From contig NZ_PIPY01000004.1 in NCBI RefSeq assembly GCF_003987065.1, positions 1 to 64,000 of the forward strand: a stretch of 64,000 bases of DNA, in the 5' to 3' direction. The notes under the pieces were generated by a model, which saw nothing but the letters and a program-made list of their open reading frames with translations, ran no database searches and had not been told where the DNA came from. A program made the position numbers and the translations under genes. Position 1 is the stretch's first letter. Every line of letters begins with the position of its first letter. Positions 60,540-64,000 of this stretch are shown here, piece by piece. This DNA is from Pseudidiomarina insulisalsae. GTDB lineage: Bacteria > Pseudomonadota > Gammaproteobacteria > Enterobacterales > Alteromonadaceae.

Positions 60540-63500
60540 ACGCGTGACCGTCATTCTGGCACGCGCGGTCAGCGCGTGCCAGCGTTCACGCCACCACAAT
60601 AAGCGAGCATAGACATAGGGAACCAGGAACAAACTGGTCAGAGTCGACAACAATAGCCCGCCAATGATAGCAATCGCCATTGGCGCGTAAGGAGGCCCGT
60701 CACCGCCAATCTGGGTGGTGCCAAACGCCAGCGGGACCAGCCCCAGTACCGTGGTCGCCACCGTCATTAAAATCGGTCGCAACCGGCTGACGCTGCCTTC
60801 GATGACCGCTTCTTCAAGTGATTTACCGTCAGCCAGCAACTGATTAATCCGATCCACCAGTACAATACCGTTGTTCACCACAATCCCCATCAGTATCAAA
60901 ATACCGATCATCGCCATAATGGACATCCCCTGACCGGTAAGCATCAGCGCCCAGAACACGCCGACAATGGAGAACAGCAGTGAGCTGATGACCGCGGTCG
61001 GCAACAGTACCGACTCAAATAAGGCCGCCATGACGATGTAAATCATCACGACTGCGAGCAATGTATTAATCAGCATTACATTCTCTGCTTCTTGCTGGCG
61101 TTGGAAGCTACCATCTAACGACCAGGTATAGCCATCGGGCAGGGTGACCTGATCAAGTAAGACGGTAATTTGCTTACGCGCTTCTGAAACCGTCAGCAGT
61201 TCGTTATCAAGGTTGGCCTGGATAGCCAGCGAGGTGCGGCGATCGAGGCGACGAATGGTTCCCAGCCGTGGTTCAATGCGAAAATCTGCCACTGCCGCGA
61301 GCGGCACCACACGACCATCTACCTGACTGATGGGCAGGTTTTGTAAGGCCTCCAGCGAGCTTTCCAGATCTTTATCAAAGGCCACGCGCAAAGGTACTTC
61401 GCCGGTCGGGTCGCCCCGGAATGAGCGCAGGCGCTGGCCGCGCAGGGCGGTGGCAACCTGCTGGGCCACTGCAGCTGAGCTTAATCCCAGACGATGGACA
61501 CGCTCGCGGTCAATCTGAATCAGGTACTCATACTGGCCAGCTTCGGTTTCGCTGCGCACATCGTTCAGCCCCTCAATTGAACTCAAAAGAGGAATGAAAC
61601 GCTGCGCCAGTTGCTGAAGCACTTCAGTGGATTGACCGTTAAGCGTGATGCGCACGCCTTCACCGCCACCACCCCAGCCAAACTGTGGCTCACTGCGTAG
61701 CATTTTCGGGAAACGGGTACGCATGTCATCCATCAACGCACTCATTTTAACTGGCCGTTCGGGCTGTAATAGCACTGTTGAGACGGCATAGTTTGGCGTG
61801 TAATAGCTGTAAACCGCATCAATATAAAAGTCTTCTGTATTGGCATAGAGAAAGTCTTCAAGCCGTGAAACCTCGTCTTCAACTTCCTTCAGGCTGTACT
61901 GTTGATGCAGATTGTAGTTAATAAACAGCCGGTCATTAAAGCCCTGAGGTTCCTGGTCACCACTTACCGCACCCATAGGTACCACGATACTTGCCAGTAT
62001 CAGCAGTGCGAACAGACCGGTCCAACGCGGGTGTCGCCAGGTCCATTGCAGGCAAGCGCGGTAGCGCGAGGGGCGCTGTTGCTGTTGTTTACGTCCCATG
62101 ACGTGGGTCAACTTGCTTGCCAGTAACGGAATCAGCGTTTGTGCGATGAGCAGTGAGGCAATCAGTGACAGACAAATTGCAACGGCGGTATGCTCCAGGA
62201 AAATCGTGATATCAATTTTTTTGCCAAAGATGTTAGGCAAAAAGACAATAGCGGTAGTCAGGGTCCCGGCCAGTACCGCCAGTGACACGTTGCCCACCCC
62301 CTGCAGCGTTGCTTGTTCTTTACTAGCCCCTTGCTCGACTTCGTACTGAATACTTTCGGTGATCACCACCGCATTATCTACCAGCATACCGATCGAGAGC
62401 ATCAGTCCCATCAACGACAGCACATTGAGCGAGTAACCCAAAAAGTACATGCCACCCAGCGCAATACAGATGGCGATGGGAACCGATAGCACCACTACCA
62501 GGGTGGTGACAATATTGCGTAAAAACAGATAGAGCACGATAAACGATAGTAGCGCCCCGATCAGACCCGCCATCAGCAGGTCATGCAGTGAGGTTTTGAC
62601 GCTGTTCGCGGTGTCGTCCATGATAAACAGGTTGATGCCGTCAAACTGTGGGTCCTGACGGATTTCTTCGACGACGCGCATGACCCGCTCAGAAACCTCA
62701 ACCAGATTAGCGGAGGACTCTTTAAAGACATCCATTCCAATGGCATAGGTTTGATCCAGATGGCGGCCATCCGTTTTACGCGGCATTTCACGTTGTACCG
62801 TGGCAATGTCTCCTAGCTTTAATGTCGGGGTAACAGGAAACTGACGAATTTCGTATTCGCTCTGGAACTCACCGACCGGGTTGACCAGAATCCGCTCATT
62901 GGCATTTTCGATGTAACCCGCGGTCAGCGAGAAATTTGCCGCACGCAAGCGCGCGGTAATATCGGCAGCATTAAGCTGATGCTGGAGCAGGCGTTGCTGA
63001 TCGAGACGAATGACAACCTGCTGCTTCTCAACCCCATATAAAGTGACCTGCGAGACCCCTTCAACGCGCTCAATCGGCCGCCGCAGGCTGCGATCCAGTA
63101 AGTCATAAGCGTTATTCAGATCCCGTTGACTGGAAATACGCAACTGAAATACCGGCATATCTTCAGTGTTGAACTGCATTACCTGTACCCGATCGACATC
63201 ATCGGGCAGCAGGTGCTTGATACCATCGACTTTTTCCCGTGCTTCAATGCTTTTCGCGTTAATGTCTTCATCCCATTCAAATTGCAGGACGACTTCGGCA
63301 CGATCACCGCTGGAGAAGGAACGCATCCGCTTAATATTAGGGATGGTTGCCAGCGCCTCTTCCAACGGTCGGGTGATCAGCCGCTCGACTTCTGCCGGGG
63401 TGGAATTAGGGTATTGGACACTCACCACCATCTCCGGAATTTCAATGCCCGGAAACTTCTCCAGTGGCAGTAGCCGCGAGCTGATCGCGCCAAGCAATAG

Positions 63501-63584
63501 CATGGACAGAAACAACATACAGATGGTCACCGGACGTCTGAGGGCCAGGCGTGCCAGACTTGCTCCGATTTCGGCCGCGCTCAT
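60522..63584 (-). CDS. RND-family efflux permease, second of a tandem pair
   Basis: This 1020-residue inner-membrane pump has the RND layout: membrane helix 1, a large periplasmic loop (about 40-330), five helices, a second loop (about 545-860) and a final helix bundle. The helix-4 proton-relay motif reads [13 protein letters not shown], with one Asp followed by Asn instead of the Asp-Asp of AcrB. The helix-10 motif is [10 protein letters not shown], so the AcrB Lys is also absent; this fits the DN-type RND branch found in many marine and Gram-positive pumps. Its start overlaps the end of another RND gene by 4 bp, suggesting a two-permease complex like MdtBC. Confidence 0.92.
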   Translation of the reverse strand: MSAAEIGASLARLALRRPVTICMLFLSMLLLGAISSRLLPLEKFPGIEIPEMVVSVQYPNSTPAEVERLITRPLEEALATIPNIKRMRSFSSGDRAEVVLQFEWDEDINAKSIEAREKVDGIKHLLPDDVDRVQVMQFNTEDMPVFQLRISSQRDLNNAYDLLDRSLRRPIERVEGVSQVTLYGVEKQQVVIRLDQQRLLQHQLNAADITARLRAANFSLTAGYIENANERILVNPVGEFQSEYEIRQFPVTPTLKLGDIATVQREMPRKTDGRHLDQTYAIGMDVFKESSANLVEVSERVMRVVEEIRQDPQFDGINLFIMDDTANSVKTSLHDLLMAGLIGALLSFIVLYLFLRNIVTTLVVVLSVPIAICIALGGMYFLGYSLNVLSLMGLMLSIGMLVDNAVVITESIQYEVEQGASKEQATLQGVGNVSLAVLAGTLTTAIVFLPNIFGKKIDITIFLEHTAVAICLSLIASLLIAQTLIPLLASKLTHVMGRKQQQQRPSRYRACLQWTWRHPRWTGLFALLILASIVVPMGAVSGDQEPQGFNDRLFINYNLHQQYSLKEVEDEVSRLEDFLYANTEDFYIDAVYSYYTPNYAVSTVLLQPERPVKMSALMDDMRTRFPKMLRSEPQFGWGGGGEGVRITLNGQSTEVLQQLAQRFIPLLSSIEGLNDVRSETEAGQYEYLIQIDRERVHRLGLSSAAVAQQVATALRGQRLRSFRGDPTGEVPLRVAFDKDLESSLEALQNLPISQVDGRVVPLAAVADFRIEPRLGTIRRLDRRTSLAIQANLDNELLTVSEARKQITVLLDQVTLPDGYTWSLDGSFQRQQEAENVMLINTLLAVVMIYIVMAALFESVLLPTAVISSLLFSIVGVFWALMLTGQGMSIMAMIGILILMGIVVNNGIVLVDRINQLLADGKSLEEAVIEGSVSRLRPILMTVATTVLGLVPLAFGTTQIGGDGPPYAPMAIAIIGGLLLSTLTSLFLVPYVYARLLWWRERWHALTARARMTVTRLGLSK

Positions 63585-64000
63585 GCTTTTGACTCCTCTG
63601 CGACGGTGGTTACCTGTTTGCGGTCAATCAGCAAGTACAGACACGGAATAAACAGCAGTGTCAGTAACGTCGAGAACAGCAAGCCGGCGATGACACTGAT
63701 CGCCATCGGTGATCGGATTTCTGCGCCTTCACCTAAGCCCAGTGCCAGAGGTAACAGGCCCAGCACCGTGGTAAACATGGTCATCAGAATCGGCCGTAAT
63801 CGTTGCTGCGCGGCCTGGAAAACCGCGTCATAACGACTGGCGCCAAGGGCGCGTAATTGATTGATACGATCGACCAGAACAATGGCGTTGTTCACCACAA
63901 TACCGGCTAACATAATTAAGCCGATAAAGACGATAACACTCAGCTCAGTGTTCAATAGGTATAAACCCAGTACCGATCCCGCACCGGCTAAGGGCACGCT
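63581..64000 (-). CDS. RND-family efflux permease, first of the pair (C-terminal part)
   Basis: The coding frame is open to the window edge and shows only the last ~138 residues of an RND permease: the helix-10 motif [27 protein letters not shown] and the final helices ending in a short cytosolic tail. The upstream part, and probably a membrane-fusion protein gene, lie beyond the right edge. It is coupled to the next RND gene by an ATGA overlap. Confidence 0.9.
   Translation of the reverse strand, partial: SVPLAGAGSVLGLYLLNTELSVIVFIGLIMLAGIVVNNAIVLVDRINQLRALGASRYDAVFQAAQQRLRPILMTMFTTVLGLLPLALGLGEGAEIRSPMAISVIAGLLFSTLLTLLFIPCLYLLIDRKQVTTVAEESKA

Overview
The window is a 64 kb chromosomal segment of a marine-type gammaproteobacterium, most likely Alteromonadales and probably the Idiomarinaceae (Idiomarina, Pseudidiomarina or Aliidiomarina). 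This rests on family-level recognition of the proteins, on the gene order csiV-mfd-lolCDE-DUF2062-comEC-msbA-lpxK-ycaR-kdsB, and on the mix of secreted peptidases, Na+ symporters and c-di-GMP proteins. No database search was run. Genes are densely packed, with many 4-bp ATGA start/stop overlaps and several tightly convergent pairs. No rRNA, complete tRNA, CRISPR array or intact mobile element was found.

Layout. 1-1210 is the only visibly accessory patch: a tail-anchored orphan protein, an IS3-family transposase remnant, a 14-bp match to the 3' end of tmRNA (ssrA), and two copies of one att/terminator block, which reads as a decayed ssrA-type integration site. 1352-6523 holds a small membrane protein, an atypical SDR, a secreted aspartyl protease, a glutaredoxin-MauE fusion, an ATP-grasp ligase, and a LysR regulator divergent from an unannotated 51-residue protein ending in four cysteines. 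6635-12945 holds a secreted amidohydrolase, a CDF metal exporter with a natural His6 N-terminus, ompW behind a perfect FNR-type site, and several small conserved proteins. 12942-18283 is a three-gene c-di-GMP cluster. 18377-20361 is glutathione-dependent formaldehyde detoxification (fghA, frmA).

20510-30042 holds an M16 peptidase, uridine salvage (udk, nupC), tesB, a methyltransferase and acnA with an unusual leader. 30103-34503 holds a periplasmic tricorn-like protease and a folM plus FolK-like pair. 34633-39792 is the most interesting unit: a likely five-gene operon of a membrane-anchored periplasmic protein, a sodium:solute symporter, a 40-residue membrane peptide, an aspartate-transcarbamylase-like enzyme whose carbamoyl-phosphate site is intact but whose amino-acid site is changed, and an AsnB-like amidotransferase. 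39815-45957 holds a lipoprotein alkaline phosphatase, a small heat-shock protein with a sigma32-like promoter, an ECF sigma/anti-sigma/PDZ operon and a MarR-coupled secreted nuclease. 45991-60539 is core envelope and DNA-repair biology. 60522-64000 is a tandem RND efflux operon running off the window.

One recurring feature is not explained by standard annotation. In at least four convergent gene pairs the last codons of one gene form the 5' arm of a hairpin and its stop codon lies in the loop. Start sites were moved from the longest frame wherever a Shine-Dalgarno sequence, signal peptide or family length supported it; each entry says so.
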